From the NCBI GenBank assembly GCA_011947345.1, contig JAAVTG010000137.1:1-64000 (forward strand): DNA of 64,000 nucleotides, written 5' to 3'. Position numbers and translations under genes: made by a program. How positions within the stretch are numbered: position 1 is the stretch's first letter; every line of letters begins with the position of its first letter. Below the pieces are notes generated by a model. The model searched no databases. It was not told the origin of the DNA and saw only the letters and a program-made list of their open reading frames with translations. Positions 9,780 through 21,317 of the stretch are shown piece after piece. The DNA comes from Phytophthora quininea. Its lineage: Eukaryota; Oomycota; Peronosporomycetes; Peronosporales; Peronosporaceae.

Positions 9780-12700
9780 ATGGCAGACTTTGCCGGCTCC
9801 TCGGATGACGCTGAGAGCGCCACACTGACGGCGCTGTCGGACTGCGTGACCACCGTGCTGCAGAACGACCTCAGCTACGGGTTGTGCGTGACCAACTCGG
9901 GTCTCTTCGACCTGGTGCCAGCCGAATTCCTGGATCGCAACGCCAGCAATTCGTCGTCCTCTGCCTCCGCCACCTCAGACGACGACGAGACCTTCAATGG
10001 GGACTCTGTCTGCCGAGTGGTCTGCTCCGAGCAGTCCACTTCGGCCTCTTCCTCGTGCTGTCAAGCGGCCGCCTCTCTACGCTCCTGCAACACGTCTTCG
10101 AGCGCCGTCGCCTCGTGCAAGTCGCTCTTCGACAGCGTCTTCACGTACCAGACCGAGTGCGACTCGGGACTTTCGTCCGCCAACACCATTTTGGTCGCAG
10201 TGACAGCGACAATCGTGGCGATTGTTCTCAGTGTTGCGGTGTTCTCGAGGATCTACGGACGACGACGACAACACACAGAGCCGCGAAAGGGAGAGATACC
10301 CCCACTGCTGCTACAGGAGTAGCTGGGTGGGTAGCCTCGACGTGGAGACAAATCACCAATTTGGTGTGGAAGAACATGCTGCTGAGGAGGAGGAGACCAG
10401 TCTCGCTGGTGTTTGAGCTGTTTCTGCCCGTGCTATTGGCTACAGCTCTGTTGCTGCTGGCGAACTTGGACTCAATGGCTGGAGGCTGGAGGACTCTCTG
10501 GTTCACGTCCGAAGCCCGGCAGTTTGCTGCGAATGAGACGCTGATTTGCTCGGATTTGGTGGTTTGGGGACTCGAAGCTATTGGTGGTCCGTCCTCGACC
10601 ATGACGTCGTTCTACACGGGCGGACAGTCCGTGCTGGGGCTGTTCTTCCTTGTTAGCTACATTAAATTTGTCTCGACTACTACGACCACGATGGTCATCG
10701 AAAAGGAAAACAGGTTACGCGAGGTGATGAAAATCATGGGGCTGTCGGATGCTACGTTACTGTGCTCGTGGTGCCTTACGACGGCGCTGCTGGCGACGCC
10801 GTTGGCGTTTGTGATCGCAGCCGAGCTCAAATACGGCAACGTATTCCCCACGGTTGAGTATGCGACGCTGGTCTTCCTCTTCTGGACGCTCAGTGTGGCT
10901 ATCACGGCCTTTTCGTACTTCGTGGCGCCGTTTTTCAACAAGTCGCGGACTGCTGCCATCGCGTCGGTCCTTCTGTGGCTCATTTTATTCTTTCCCTTCT
11001 TCGCGGTGCAGTCGTCCAGCACAAACGCTCCAAAGTATTGGGCTGCGCTGGCACCACCGACAGCGTTTGCGTTGGCTGTGGACGAAATGTTACGGCGAGC
11101 TCAACTTGGCACGGGCTTTGCGTATTCGATCGGACTACGGGAAGAACCAGTCACAGTTCCGAGCGCTTTTGTGATGAGTTTGTTCTTGCTTCTGGATTCA
11201 GTTTTGCTGGTGGCTATCGGGTGGTATTTAGAGCAGGTTCTGCCGCAGCAGTACGGCGTGAGGAAACCTTGGTACTTCTTGTTCACGAAAACCTACTGGG
11301 TTAGCAAGTTTAGGACTTCTTCGGCAGATACCGACGACATCCGGACAATATCCGACACAAATACGACCCTGACGTTGTCGCCTCAAGCTGGCGGCGCCTA
11401 CACACAACTTGTGGATGGTGATAGCAACACCACCTCTCACATGCCGTCCGCCAAAAGTGCGTACGTCGAGCCTGTCAACCCGGCGTTGGCTATTCAGGAA
11501 CGGAATGGTACATGTCTGCAAATTCGCGGGTTGCGGAAAGTATTTCCTCTCGAGGAAGATGGCGAGGAACGAGTTGCTGTTGCTGGCTTGGATTTATCAA
11601 TGTACAGTGGTCAGATCACAGCTCTACTTGGCCACAACGGCGCAGGAAAACCACCATCATCTCGATGCTGACCGGGTTGTTCCCCCAACAGCCGGAGATG
11701 CAACACTTTATGGTTGCTCGATCAAGAACGACTTCCATGAGCTGCGACGCGTCATCGGTATCTGTCCCCAGCACGACGTTCTCTTCCAGGATCTGACGGT
11801 GGAAGAGCATTTGCTTTTATTCGGGACGATGAAGCATGTGCCGCGCAAAAGTCTTCATGACAGTGTTAACAAATGATCCAAGACGTCGGACTGACAGAGA
11901 TCCGACACGCGCTCGCAAAGACTCTTTCCGGTGGTCAAAAGCGCAAGCTGAGTGTGGCGCTAGCGTTTCTCGGCGGCAGCAAACTCGTTTTCCTTGATGA
12001 ACCAACGTCTGGTATGGATCCGTACTCCCGCCGCTTTACGTGGAATCTGCTCCAACAGAGTCGTGAAGACCGCGTGATTGTGCTGACTACACACTTTATG
12101 GACGAAGCGGATATCCTTGGCGACCGCATTGCCATTCTGGCGGACGGTCAACTGCGGTGTGCTGGGTCATCACTGTTCTTAAAGAATCGCTTTGGGGCGG
12201 GCTACAACTTAACGATGATCAAGTCCCCGAATGGTTCATGCGATGTGAATGCGGTTGAAAAGTTCATTAAGCGATATGTACCTGGTGTCAAGCGCTTGAG
12301 TAACTCCGGGTCGGAGCTCGTGTTTCAATTGCCGGCAGCGTCGTCAGAGGCGTTTCCAGCCATGCTTGAGAGCTTGGATATCGACATGCACTCAATTGGC
12401 GTACAGCAGTATGGTATCTCTGTGACGACTCTGGAAGAAGTGTTCCTACGGATTTCACAAGACCACGACGAGAATGAGCGTCACGAGGCTCAAGAAGACG
12501 TGATGGTAGAGTGCAAGCCCTCGTCACCTGCTGCAAACGGCGCAGTAAATGTGCCCTCTGCAACGTTTCCGATCCGTGACCCATCGATGTGGTGCCAGTA
12601 TGTGGCATTGACGAAGAAGCGCTTCCAAATCGCAAAGCGCGACAAGAAGACGCTCATTTACTCGGTGGGTATTCCGCTCATTTTCCTCATCATCCTCGCC

Positions 12701-15295
12701 ATCCTTCCGACAATCGAAGTGGCAGACTTTGTCCCCAATTACGCAACCCGTCTTCCCACTGAAGCTCAGCAAAACCAATGTTCGGCAGCAAACTTCAGCA
12801 GCCTTGTCGATTCCGACTTTAATGCCTCTAGGTGCACGGGATTCCGAGGCTTTGAATATTGCTCGCTTGGTGCAATTGGTTGCGACGTTGGTGTGTGCTG
12901 CGATGTAACCAATATCGCGTCGCCCTGGTACCCTTGCAATACGTGTGGATCGACGCCGTGCTTCAACTCCAATTGTCTCGCCAAGAACAACGCAAAGCTT
13001 CAATTGACGCTGAACGGCTTCCTAGTCGCTCTGGTAGTCATGCTAGCATTTGCCTTCATCCCAGCAGCTATTGTAGCGTTTGTGGTGCGTGAAAAGGACC
13101 CCATCCAGAACGCGAAGGGATTGCAGCTCATAAGTGGTGCTAACGTCTCAGCCTACTGGTTGGCTAGTTGGTCGCACGACCTTCTTGTGACTCTCGTTCC
13201 GATCGTCGCTGCTGTGATCATTATCCCGCTGTCCATGACACCCAGCGGTGCAGCAAAAGCAAATTCTGAGGATGTTTTGGCGATTGCTTTGTTGGTCATC
13301 ACGCACATCTGGGCAATCATCCCGCTAGCGTATCTCTTTTCAAGACGCTACGTGAAGCATGCGGTGGCACAAACGGCTCTGTTAGTGTTCGCCTTAGGTA
13401 CTGGTGGTTTGCTCAGTATTTTCTCCTTCATGTGCCGCATTGTCAACTTCACCATCTCTGGCAGTTTAACGCTGTCGTCGCTCGACAGAAATTACCTGCG
13501 ATGGATATTCATGATCTTCCCAGGCTACACGCTGAACAACGGCATTTTCGAGCTGGCCACCCGCAAAGTGAGCCGCAGGGCTCTGTTCGGTTCGGGTCAA
13601 TGGGTGGAAGTGTTTCCCTCATTCTTCGGGTTGTTCGAAGGTCTGGGCAAAGAAACATGCATGGAGTGCTGGGATATACAGTCGCCTTCGTGCTGTGTGA
13701 GGGAGCCATTCGATTTGGAGATTGTTGGTGCTCCATTGATGTACACGCTAGTGGAAGCTGTTGTGCTATCAGCTCTCGTGTTTGTGCTTGAGAATCGCTC
13801 GCTTCGGTGGAAGAAAAATGAAAATGCAGCCGAGCGAGACGGAAAGAGTCGACATAGTACAGTGGGGGTGGATTTTGATACTACGACGGAGGAGGAAGAA
13901 GAGGACGAGGACGTTAAGAAGGAACGCCAGCGCGTCGAGCAAGAACCGCCTCGACCCAATGACCTTGTGTTCATCAGGAACTTGCGACAACAGTACGCGG
14001 GGAAACCGCGTGCCAAGGTGGCGCTGAAAGATTTGTGTCTGTCCATCCAGAGCGGTGAATGCTTTGGGTATCTAGGCATCAACGGAGCCGGAAAGTCCAC
14101 GACCATGGCGGTGCTTACTGGCCAACTGGCGCCGACGCATGGGTTTGTTACTCTGAGCGGCTTCGATTTGTCTACAAGCTCTGCTCAAGCTCGAAAGAGT
14201 ATGGGGTACTGCCCTCAATTCGACGCACTTCATGATCTGTTGACTGTCACGGAGCAGTTGCAGCTGTACGCCAGAATCAAAGGAATACCCGAAGCGTTTG
14301 TGAACACTGCGATCGATGAGCAGATTCACGACTTGGGACTGACAAAGTACCGTGACAAACTCACACAAGGGCTCAGTGGTGGCAACAAGCGCAAAGTTTC
14401 AACAGCTATTGCGTTGCTCGGCCGACCTCGCGTCGTCTTCCTGGACGAGCCATCAACTGGTGTCGATCCCAGCTCTCGGCGGAAGATGTGGGACGTCATT
14501 GCACGCGTGTGTTCAACAGACCAAAGGGACGATGCGGCTTGTGTGGTTCTCACGACCCACAGCATGGAAGAGTGCGAGGCGCTGTGTTCTCGAGTGGGCA
14601 TTCTTGTAAGTGGTCGACTGAAATGTCTCGGCAGCGTCGAGCATCTCAAACAAAAGTTCGGTCGAGGCTATTCGGTAGAGATCACACTTCGTGCCTTGAC
14701 GAGCTCCTCTAGCGCTGAGTTGAGCGAAGTTACGGAGCAAGTGCTGGCGTTCCTTACACGTGAGCGACGTCTATCCACGAGAAAGAGCGGTAGAACGAGC
14801 CAACGTCAAAGCTCGACACATGCTACCAATGGTAGGGCGACGATCACAGTCGACAATGTGCAGGAGTTGTGCACTGCATTAGGATCTCCCGAACGTGGCG
14901 CTCGAATTCTGGATCACACGGGCACAGGCTGGTTGGTGAGCAGCCAACTTGAAGCACAAGGAGCGATCTCGGTCGACACGTTTTGCTCCTGGTGGTGCGC
15001 AGAAACCCACAGCGACAAGCTACAAGAATTTATCCAGGACAAGTTCCCAGGCAGTGTCCTCGCAGAGCAACAAGGCGAGCACTTTCGATTCCAAGTGCCC
15101 AAGCACAGACCTGATGGCGGTGCAACGTTGCGTCCGGCCGAGATTTTCCGCGCGCTGGAGCAGACTCGTGTAGATTTGAGCGCAGCCGAGTACAGCGTGA
15201 GTGAGACCGCACTCGAGCACATTTTTAACAACATGGCGGCGCAGCAAGAGGAGGAAAAAGGTGTCGCCCACGGCATGCTGCTGGATAACAACTAA
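9780..15295 (+). CDS. ABCA-type full ABC transporter
   Basis: ABCA proteins are TMD-NBD-TMD-NBD transporters, mostly of lipids. ATG 9780 starts a Cys/Ser-rich N-terminal segment with one membrane helix (TILVAVTATIVAIVLSVAVF). The first TMD begins at about 10340 (VWKNMLLRRRRPVSLVFEL). NBD1 has GHNGAGK (about 11630), CPQHDVLF, LSGGQKRK and VFLDEPTSGMDP. TMD2 spans about 12640-13790 with a large Cys-rich loop. NBD2 has GINGAGKST, CPQFDAL, LSGGNKRK and LDEPSTGVDP. Stop 15293-15295 overlaps an AATAAA. Four -1 breaks occur (about 10285, 11647-50, 11682-86, 11871-73), each in a homopolymer; correcting them gives 1839 residues. Alternatively the N-terminal segment (9780-10322) is its own small gene. 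Confidence 0.88.
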
Positions 15296-15352
15296 ATAAA
15301 TTAGCAGTATGTTTTTGATAAAAAAAGGATTGAAAAACTTAGTGTAAAAAGC

Positions 15353-16063
15353 ATGTCCAAGTGGAGCAAGAAGAGCAGGGCGCCCGCGGGCTACGAGTAC
15401 CTTCGGCCGGTGATGGAGGCGCTGGAGCGGGAGCTGCGCGAGAAGATGAACGAGCCGCACGAGGGCAAGCGGCAGTGCGAGGCGCTGTGGCCCGTGCAGC
15501 AGATCAACTGGCAGCGCAGCCGCTACGTGTACGACATGTTCTACAAGCACCAGCGCATCTCTCGCGAGGTCTACGACTACTGCGTCAAGAGCAAGTTGGT
15601 GGACGCGAGTCTGATCGCCAAGTGGAAGAAGCCTGGCTACGAACGGCTGTGCAGCACGTTCGCCATCAACCCCAAGAACTACAACTACGGCACCGTCAGC
15701 ATCTGCCGCGTGCCCAGGCAGCAGCTCTCGGAGGGACAAGTGGTGCAGGAGAAGCACAGCGGCTGCAGGGGCTGTGCCTCTGGTCCTGGCGGCTACCACA
15801 ACATCTTTGGCAATAAGTACGGCCAGCACTTGGCTCGGATCCAAATCGCTCGTGAGGAAGCGGCTGAGAAGAACGGGGAGCAGGTCAAGCAGGTCTGGGC
15901 CACGGAGCAGGAGGACGAGGACGAGAGTGGGGAAGAGAGCAAGAAGAGACGGAGGGAGGAGGACGAGAGTGGAGAGAGCGAGAGTGAGGAGAGTAGTGAG
16001 GACGAAGAGGAAGAGATCAAACAGTCGGCGGCTCCCGCGAAGAAGCTCAAGAAGGACGAGTGA
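15353..16063 (+). CDS. BUD31: BUD31/G10 spliceosome protein with acidic C-terminal extension
   Basis: BUD31 is a zinc-finger component of the activated spliceosome. ATG 15353 is 57 bp after the ABC stop. Residues 1-145 match the family throughout: EPHEGKRQCEALWP, ISREVYDYCVKSKL, LIAKWKKPGYERLC, ICRVPRQQL and CRGCASG. The gene has no intron and no frame break. After the usual end of about 144 residues the protein continues for about 90 more, dominated by Glu, Asp, Ser and Lys and ending KKLKKDE. That tail is not typical of BUD31 and could be a charged interaction region or nuclear signal. Identification of the core is very firm. Confidence 0.95.
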   Translation: MSKWSKKSRAPAGYEYLRPVMEALERELREKMNEPHEGKRQCEALWPVQQINWQRSRYVYDMFYKHQRISREVYDYCVKSKLVDASLIAKWKKPGYERLCSTFAINPKNYNYGTVSICRVPRQQLSEGQVVQEKHSGCRGCASGPGGYHNIFGNKYGQHLARIQIAREEAAEKNGEQVKQVWATEQEDEDESGEESKKRRREEDESGESESEESSEDEEEEIKQSAAPAKKLKKDE

Positions 16064-16131
16064 GCTGCTGCCAATAGATTCTGACCATGCGCTGCAAAGG
16101 AGCTGCTCTTGCTTTTCTTAGCTGTTGCGAT

Positions 16132-17066
16132 TCACCACAGGAACGGGACCAACTTCCACTTGGGTAGGTCGTCGATTCTCTCTCGAAACTTGTCTTCGAG
16201 CCACTGCGAGCTGATGTGGGCCAGCAGAACTTGGTTGGCGACTACCCAAGCAGACACCAAGTAGAGCATGCGGATCGTCCCACCGGTGACCAGGAGGAAG
16301 CCTGCGTAGAGCATGATCTCGGTTGTGTAAAGCGGGCCCGCACACCTTGGAACCAGTCGCCTCGAGGAATCACGTGCTTCATGCGGTTGGTACGTTTCTG
16401 CTTAGCCAAAAGGTAGTTGCAACGCGTTTGGTGAAAGGACCCCAGGAGGAACAATACGATGCCAGCTCCAGCCAGCACTCGACGCCGTGTCGAGTCTTCA
16501 TGTGGTGTTATTGCATCCGGATCGAAGAGAACAGAGAGCACCGTCGCGACGTAGTGGTAGGTTCCTACGAACAGAACTAGCAAACAAAACATTAATTCAG
16601 ACGTCTCCCAAGTCCATGGAAGCCCTCGTACAAACTTACTGCAGGCGTGCATCCTTGCCTCGCCAAATTCCGTGATGCAGGCGGATTCCAAGAAGCGCCG
16701 ACTTGTGTGAACAGTGAACAGCAGCTGGAACGCGATCGTGTGCGCTTGGATCTTAATATCTCCATTGGCGCCGTGCATCAAGTGTAGTAGTTGCTGCACC
16801 TCTTGAGTGTCTTGCCAGAATAGTGTGATGGCCAACACTGCAGCAGAGTGCACAGCTCCGATGAGGTAGAACCACGTCCACCACCGTTTGGGAACCTCCA
16901 CCCGCAATAACGAAAACCCCGGCAGGCGAGCGAGGCTCGTTGGCGTCCGTGTCTTGCCTTGCAGCACGAAGCCTCTACAGAACTCGCTTCGGAACGACAG
17001 CAACGCTCCTGCTATGGCCACGACCCACGTGAACTGCCACAGCTCCACCATTCCCAAGCGTATCAT
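16132..17066 (-). CDS. Polyprenol reductase (SRD5A3-like)
   Basis: SRD5A3 reduces polyprenol to dolichol in the ER for N-glycosylation. Exons are 17066-16640 and 16564-16132. The 75-nt intron (GT at 16639, AG at 16565) is a multiple of three and so reads through as open frame. Family landmarks are VHTSRRFLESACITEFGEARMH, shortened here to HTSRRFLE and GEARMH, then FLLGSFHQTRCNYLL, RMKHVIPRGDWFQGV and the C-terminal LPKWKLVPFLW. Several hydrophobic helices are visible. A -1 break near 16334-16339 (GGGCCC run) separates GDWFQGV from LYTTEIMLYAGFLL; with one base restored the protein has 286 residues. It is transcribed away from the divergent gene at 17285. Confidence 0.85.
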
Positions 17067-17284
17067 TTCGTTGTACGATATGCGCTGCGCAATGATTGGA
17101 TGTCATGAAGGTGAGACCGACCATGCTCGAGTCGAGCATTCTGCTGGTTGCCTATCAATAGTTGGAACATGGTTCCGGAAATGGCATCCGTAGGCTGCGA
17201 TGTGCATCGGTATTTCCGAGCGCTGCCAGGCATTTTGACTTTGCACGGATCGAGGCAGCTCATTCTGTAGCCTACTACGTCGTA

Positions 17285-17943
17285 ATGGTATCGCGCGGCT
17301 CCTCCGTCCACCACACGCGTCGCACCACCAACCCGTTCATGACGACGAGCTCGGGGATCGTTGGGATCGACCTGCAAGAAAAAGTAACTTTCGATGCCCC
17401 ACAACTACGCAGCTCAGGCAGCAACAACCAACTCGGCAACCAACGCTCGACCAATAGCCTGACCGAGTTCATGTACCAGACGACGGCCAGCACCTTGGGC
17501 GAAGGCATCCGAGCACAGGAGCGCTTGCGACTGAGTCAGCGGATGGACAAGCTCACAGTCCATAAAGGTTGGTCGGCTGCTTCAACGTGTTGCTGCGCAA
17601 GAACTGAATAATGTTTTGTTCTGCAGAGGTCGAGTCTTCAGGGATCGTCACAGTCCGGCAGGTCGACGTCGCAGCTCCTGAAGAGTTCGCTCTTCGTCCT
17701 GAGGAGATCATGCCCAGATCGATCGACATCAAGCCCATTACAGAAGCGAGAGGCGAGCACCCCATGTACGCCACCAGCTACCGAGACATCGGAGCCGAAA
17801 AGCCTCAGCTCAAGGTCGAGATGGAGCGACTCGGCAGGCCCAACACCTTCACCAACTCCTTCAACGGCTTCCACTACCGAGACTTTGGCCTCAACACTGC
17901 AGTGACCAAGTCCCGCATCTGCGACCAACTCGACTACTCCTGA
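17285..17943 (+). CDS. Probable Piercer-like (PIERCE1/2) axonemal microtubule inner protein
   Basis: Exons 17285-17567 and 17627-17943 give 199 residues; the intron (59 nt) is GT-AG and restores codon GAG. The C-terminus HPMYATSYRDIGAEKP, then FTNSFNGFHYRDFGLNTAV and SRICDQLDYS, resembles the Y-T--IG-P / F-N-F / YR--GLN / S-V-D-LDY pattern of Piercer proteins that sit inside ciliary doublet microtubules. This would fit the flagellated zoospores of oomycetes. The N-terminal 90 residues are low in known motifs. The start ATG was chosen because upstream in-frame codons lack ATG. The family call is tentative. Confidence 0.45.
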
Positions 17944-18076
17944 GCATCCTATAATAATACAATAAACCCAGAGCAACAAGAACTAAAGCAGACATTACCC
18001 GTTCATCCTTGACTTACGTTACAGCTGCTTCATGCTTCTCTGAAGTGCCGCCACCTCAGTCCTCACAAAGACTCTT

Positions 18077-18672
18077 TTAATCGTAGCCCTTCTTGTAAAA
18101 GTCGACAAACACTGTCTCCTTGGCCGGCAGCGGCGTCATGTCGATGTTGATGGCCTCGAGCGGAGACAGCTCCACGTCGTCCGGGATGACGCCGTCGGGG
18201 AAGCACACGTCCAGCGGGATGGGGGCATTGCGCATGTAGAGCGTGCCACCAGGCATGTAGTTGAAGATGTAGCGGTCCGGGTGCGTGTAGTGGTCCACCT
18301 TCTCCTCCGCCTCGCGCACCAAGCGCTTGGCCAGACTGCAAATATTATAATAAATCGTTAGTAAGGACCACCGGAATGGCAACGATTCCAACTCGGTTGG
18401 AGCCCATAGACGCTGCAAAGGACAGCTCCTCACCCGGACTCTGGGTCCAACGTGCTGTTGGCGTCGAACTCGGCACGGATCTTGGTGGCCTCTTCGTTCC
18501 AGAGGCGGCGGTCGATGACCCAGCTGTCCAGCGTCTTGAGCGACTTCTTGTACAAGCGCTGCACTGTCTGCTTGTGCGAGAGCTGCTGCGGCTTGCCCAC
18601 GAAGCGGCCGACCACCTCGCGGAAGGTCTTGTTCATGTTGGGGTTCACTACGGGCCTCACCATCGTCGCCAC
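18077..18672 (-). CDS. NDUFB9: NADH:ubiquinone oxidoreductase subunit B9 (LYR protein)
   Basis: NDUFB9 (B22) is a LYR-motif accessory subunit of mitochondrial complex I. Exons are 18672-18434 and 18335-18077, joined in phase 2 across a 98-nt GT-AG intron, for 165 residues. The LYR-type motif is in HKQTVQRLYKKSLKTLDSWV. The second exon has EAEEKVDHYTHPDRYIFNY followed by MPGGTLYMRN, equivalent to the HP--YIF---PGG-SY element of animal B22. The N-terminus MATMVRPVVNPNMNKTF replaces the usual start and has little presequence character. No frame problems were seen. Confidence 0.82.
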
Positions 18673-19029
18673 GAGCCTCCGAGTTCCCTTGATCTCTTGC
18701 TGCTTGAGTAAAGCGTCGACGACCGCACACTGCTAGTACTATCTGCGTAATAACGTTGATGTTATTACGAAAATAGCCCTATTAAACATGTTGGGACTTT
18801 GGAGCTGAGCGTGTTCGGCAAGGCGGTGCAGTGAGATGGAGCAGCTTTCTATTCTCTGTAGGTATGGCTCGAACAGGAGTCGCTGCCGAGGTCATGCACA
18901 GGGCGAAAGTCTGTGACTTATTGCTGCTTCAGTCGAGGGACAATTGCTTAATAATGGTTGGCAACTATTTTTACAAAGCTGTTTTTGCTGCTTTCCATTC
19001 TACACGTTTGCTGGTGGGGACTGTCGAAC

Positions 19030-20058
19030 ATGGCGGTGGAGTGTGGGGACTGCAGACGTCCGTCTACGTCAGCTGGGAGCAAGATGCACGCACCTCTGCG
19101 GACGAAAACGTTCGCCAAGGACGCAAGAGCTGAAGACCTTGAAACGATCCTCAAAACTAAGAAGACCAGCAAGAGCAAGCCCACGACGAAACCCAAGAAG
19201 CAGCGGAAGAAGCAGGACGGCACTCATCAACTGACGAGTCTGCTGAGCAGCGAGAGCGAGAATATCTGCAATCAACTGCTGATCGCCAGTGAAAAGGGCA
19301 ACTACAAGGTTGCTTTCCTGCTACTCCACCAAGGCGTCGACAAGGATCGCTGCAAAGGACTCGTACGCAAACCTGTTGATGTGTGGAATAGTAGTGACAG
19401 TGATTCTAACGAAAACTCTTGTTGCAGCTCGGCTACTCGCCCTTACACCACGCCGCAGCGCGAGGACACTTGAACGTGGTGCAGCTGCTCTCGATTTCGG
19501 CTGGAGTGCGAACGTTCAAAACGAAGCGGTCGAGACTCCTCTCCACCTCGCGTGCTTCGATGGACATGTTCACGTTGCAGAGCTGCTGCTGGACCGTGGC
19601 GCCGACATCAATGCGCAAACAAGGGAACAGGAGTCGCCGTTGTTCTACGCGGCTAGAAAAGGCCATTACCGAGTGGTTCGGCTGCTGGTACGGCGAGAGT
19701 GCAGCCTCTCGGCTGCAAATTGCTACGGCGACATCGCTGAAGATGAAGCTCGTGACGAGAAAACGCTTGCAGAATTTGCTGTAGGCGGTGAAGATCTCCA
19801 GCGAGCTTCCGAACGAAGCGGAAGGGGGAGCAGATTCTATCGCAGATGCTACGCGAGCGGATGTTGTCTTACTTGGACCTGAAAAGCCTGGGGCACGCCT
19901 CACTCGTGTCGTACCGGTGGCATCGAGCGGCGGATAGCTCCTCGTTGTGGAAGAAGTTGGGCGTATCGCGGTGGGGTTTACTTCTTAGCACGACGATGGG
20001 GTGGGGGCAGTGGCGCCAATGTCGATACTACGGGCATCAGGTTGTGGCTTCCGGCTAA
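19030..20058 (+). CDS. Ankyrin-repeat protein with C-terminal F-box-like domain
   Basis: Exon 1 (19030-19362) encodes a Lys-rich, low-complexity N-terminus, then SENICNQLLIASEKGNYKVA, a first ankyrin-like helix pair. A 65-nt intron follows. Exon 2 (19428 on) has ankyrin repeats GYSPLHHAAARGHLNVVQLL, ETPLHLACFDGHVHVAELLL and SPLFYAARKGHYRVVRLLV. Near the end ILSQMLRERMLSYLDLKSLG plus SYRWHRAADSSSLWKKL forms an F-box-like segment. Two -1 breaks (19488-19491 and the G run 19824-19828) must be corrected to join these parts. A substrate-adaptor role in SCF ubiquitin ligase is inferred from the domain pair. The stop at 20056-20058 is uncertain. Confidence 0.65.
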
Positions 20059-20281
20059 ATCTCTCCGCTGTTGGTTCACGTCGCCCCGCTAGCTGTGACC
20101 AAAGCATCATCAGTCGAGTCACTCCGCTCAGTGCGAAGCCGAAGCATCAGCCACGATACCAAGTAGAAGAGCGACCTCGAACTGCGAGCGTGTTATAACT
20201 CCAAAATGCTACGGCACACTCAAACGTTGATCTATTGAAATCAAGCAACAGCACGTTTGTACTCGAGTACTACATTCACGC

Positions 20282-21317
20282 CTACACCTTCGGCCAGCCA
20301 CTCAAGAAGTCGAGTTTATTCCAGCCGAACCGCTTGTCACCGTCCGCGTAGCCTACTCGCGTGTCCACGTAATGGAAGTACAGGACGGGGCCATGCGTGG
20401 GGTCATTGTAGACACCCTGGCCACCAGGCCCGTAGACGTAGCCATGAGACTCGAGCACGACGGTGCCGCCGTTGTTTCGGCAGTCATTGCCGTTCTTGTC
20501 AACAAAACCCGAGGTTGGGCTCTTGGACCGACACGCCAGGATGCGGTACTCCTTGCCCTTGGCTGGCCGACTCTTGTCGTAGCCGCAGCACGATCCCTTG
20601 GAGAAAAACAGGTAGTAGTAGCCGTTGTACGAGAACTCGTACGCCGCCTCGACGACTTCGTAGTTTGACGTGAACGCCATTTGGTACGCCGCCGACCCGC
20701 CCGCTTTCGTCGGCGTGGACTTCATCTTGACTTGGTAAATGTCTTGCCAATAGCTCCCGAAGTTGAGGAAGTACTGGCTGCCCACTTGGAACAAGTTCGG
20801 GTCGATCGCGTTGTACTTCTTGGACGAGTCGCTCGTCACACCGACGCTACCGAGATCCGTCCACGACCCTGCCTCCATGGTCTTGGACCGAGTGAGTCCG
20901 ATGGCCGAGGACTGGGACCCGAACGTGCTCACCGAGTAGTAGAGGTAGTAGTAGTCACCGACCTTGTGCACGTCGGGGGCCTGTTAAACGAAAGCACATT
21001 ATCGTGAGTACTCGTGGCATACTACTAGTATGTATGAAAACTCGCCCAGAGATCGTCTTTTCCGGCCAAATTGATCTTTGAGCCGTCGGGAACGGCCGCT
21101 CGAGAAAAGTCCACGGACCGGTGAGCGCCGCTGCCGAGTGGATGGCGATTTTGTTGCCCGTGGAGAAGCGGAAGTACGTGCCATCGTCCCGACGGATGAT
21201 GCTTGGGTCGTGGGCATTCGTACACGTCCCGGTACACAGCTTTGGGTTGGCATATCCGGCAACGAGATTGGCAACTAGTAGCGGCAGCGCTGTGAGAAGA
21301 GAGAGGAACTTCATCAA
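20282..21317 (-). CDS. Secreted GH43 endo-1,5-alpha-L-arabinanase (copy 1)
   Basis: GH43 enzymes hydrolyse arabinan side chains of pectin. Exon 1 is 21317-21046 and exon 2 is 20980-20282. The signal peptide is [21 protein letters not shown]. The five-bladed-propeller motifs are [16 protein letters not shown] (nucleophile-side Asp), [23 protein letters not shown] and [17 protein letters not shown]. One -1 break near 21100 joins TGPWTF to [11 protein letters not shown]; corrected length is 323 residues. The intron donor is GC (TGG|GCGAGT) where both paralogues have GT. The second intron of the paralogues (after YHYG) is absent here. It lies tail-to-head with the pectin lyase at 21661 on the same strand. 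Confidence 0.88.

Noticed and set aside
9780..10322. Possible elicitin-like domain in the Cys-rich N-terminal segment
   Set aside because: Cysteine spacing does not fit the six-Cys elicitin pattern, and a membrane helix follows.
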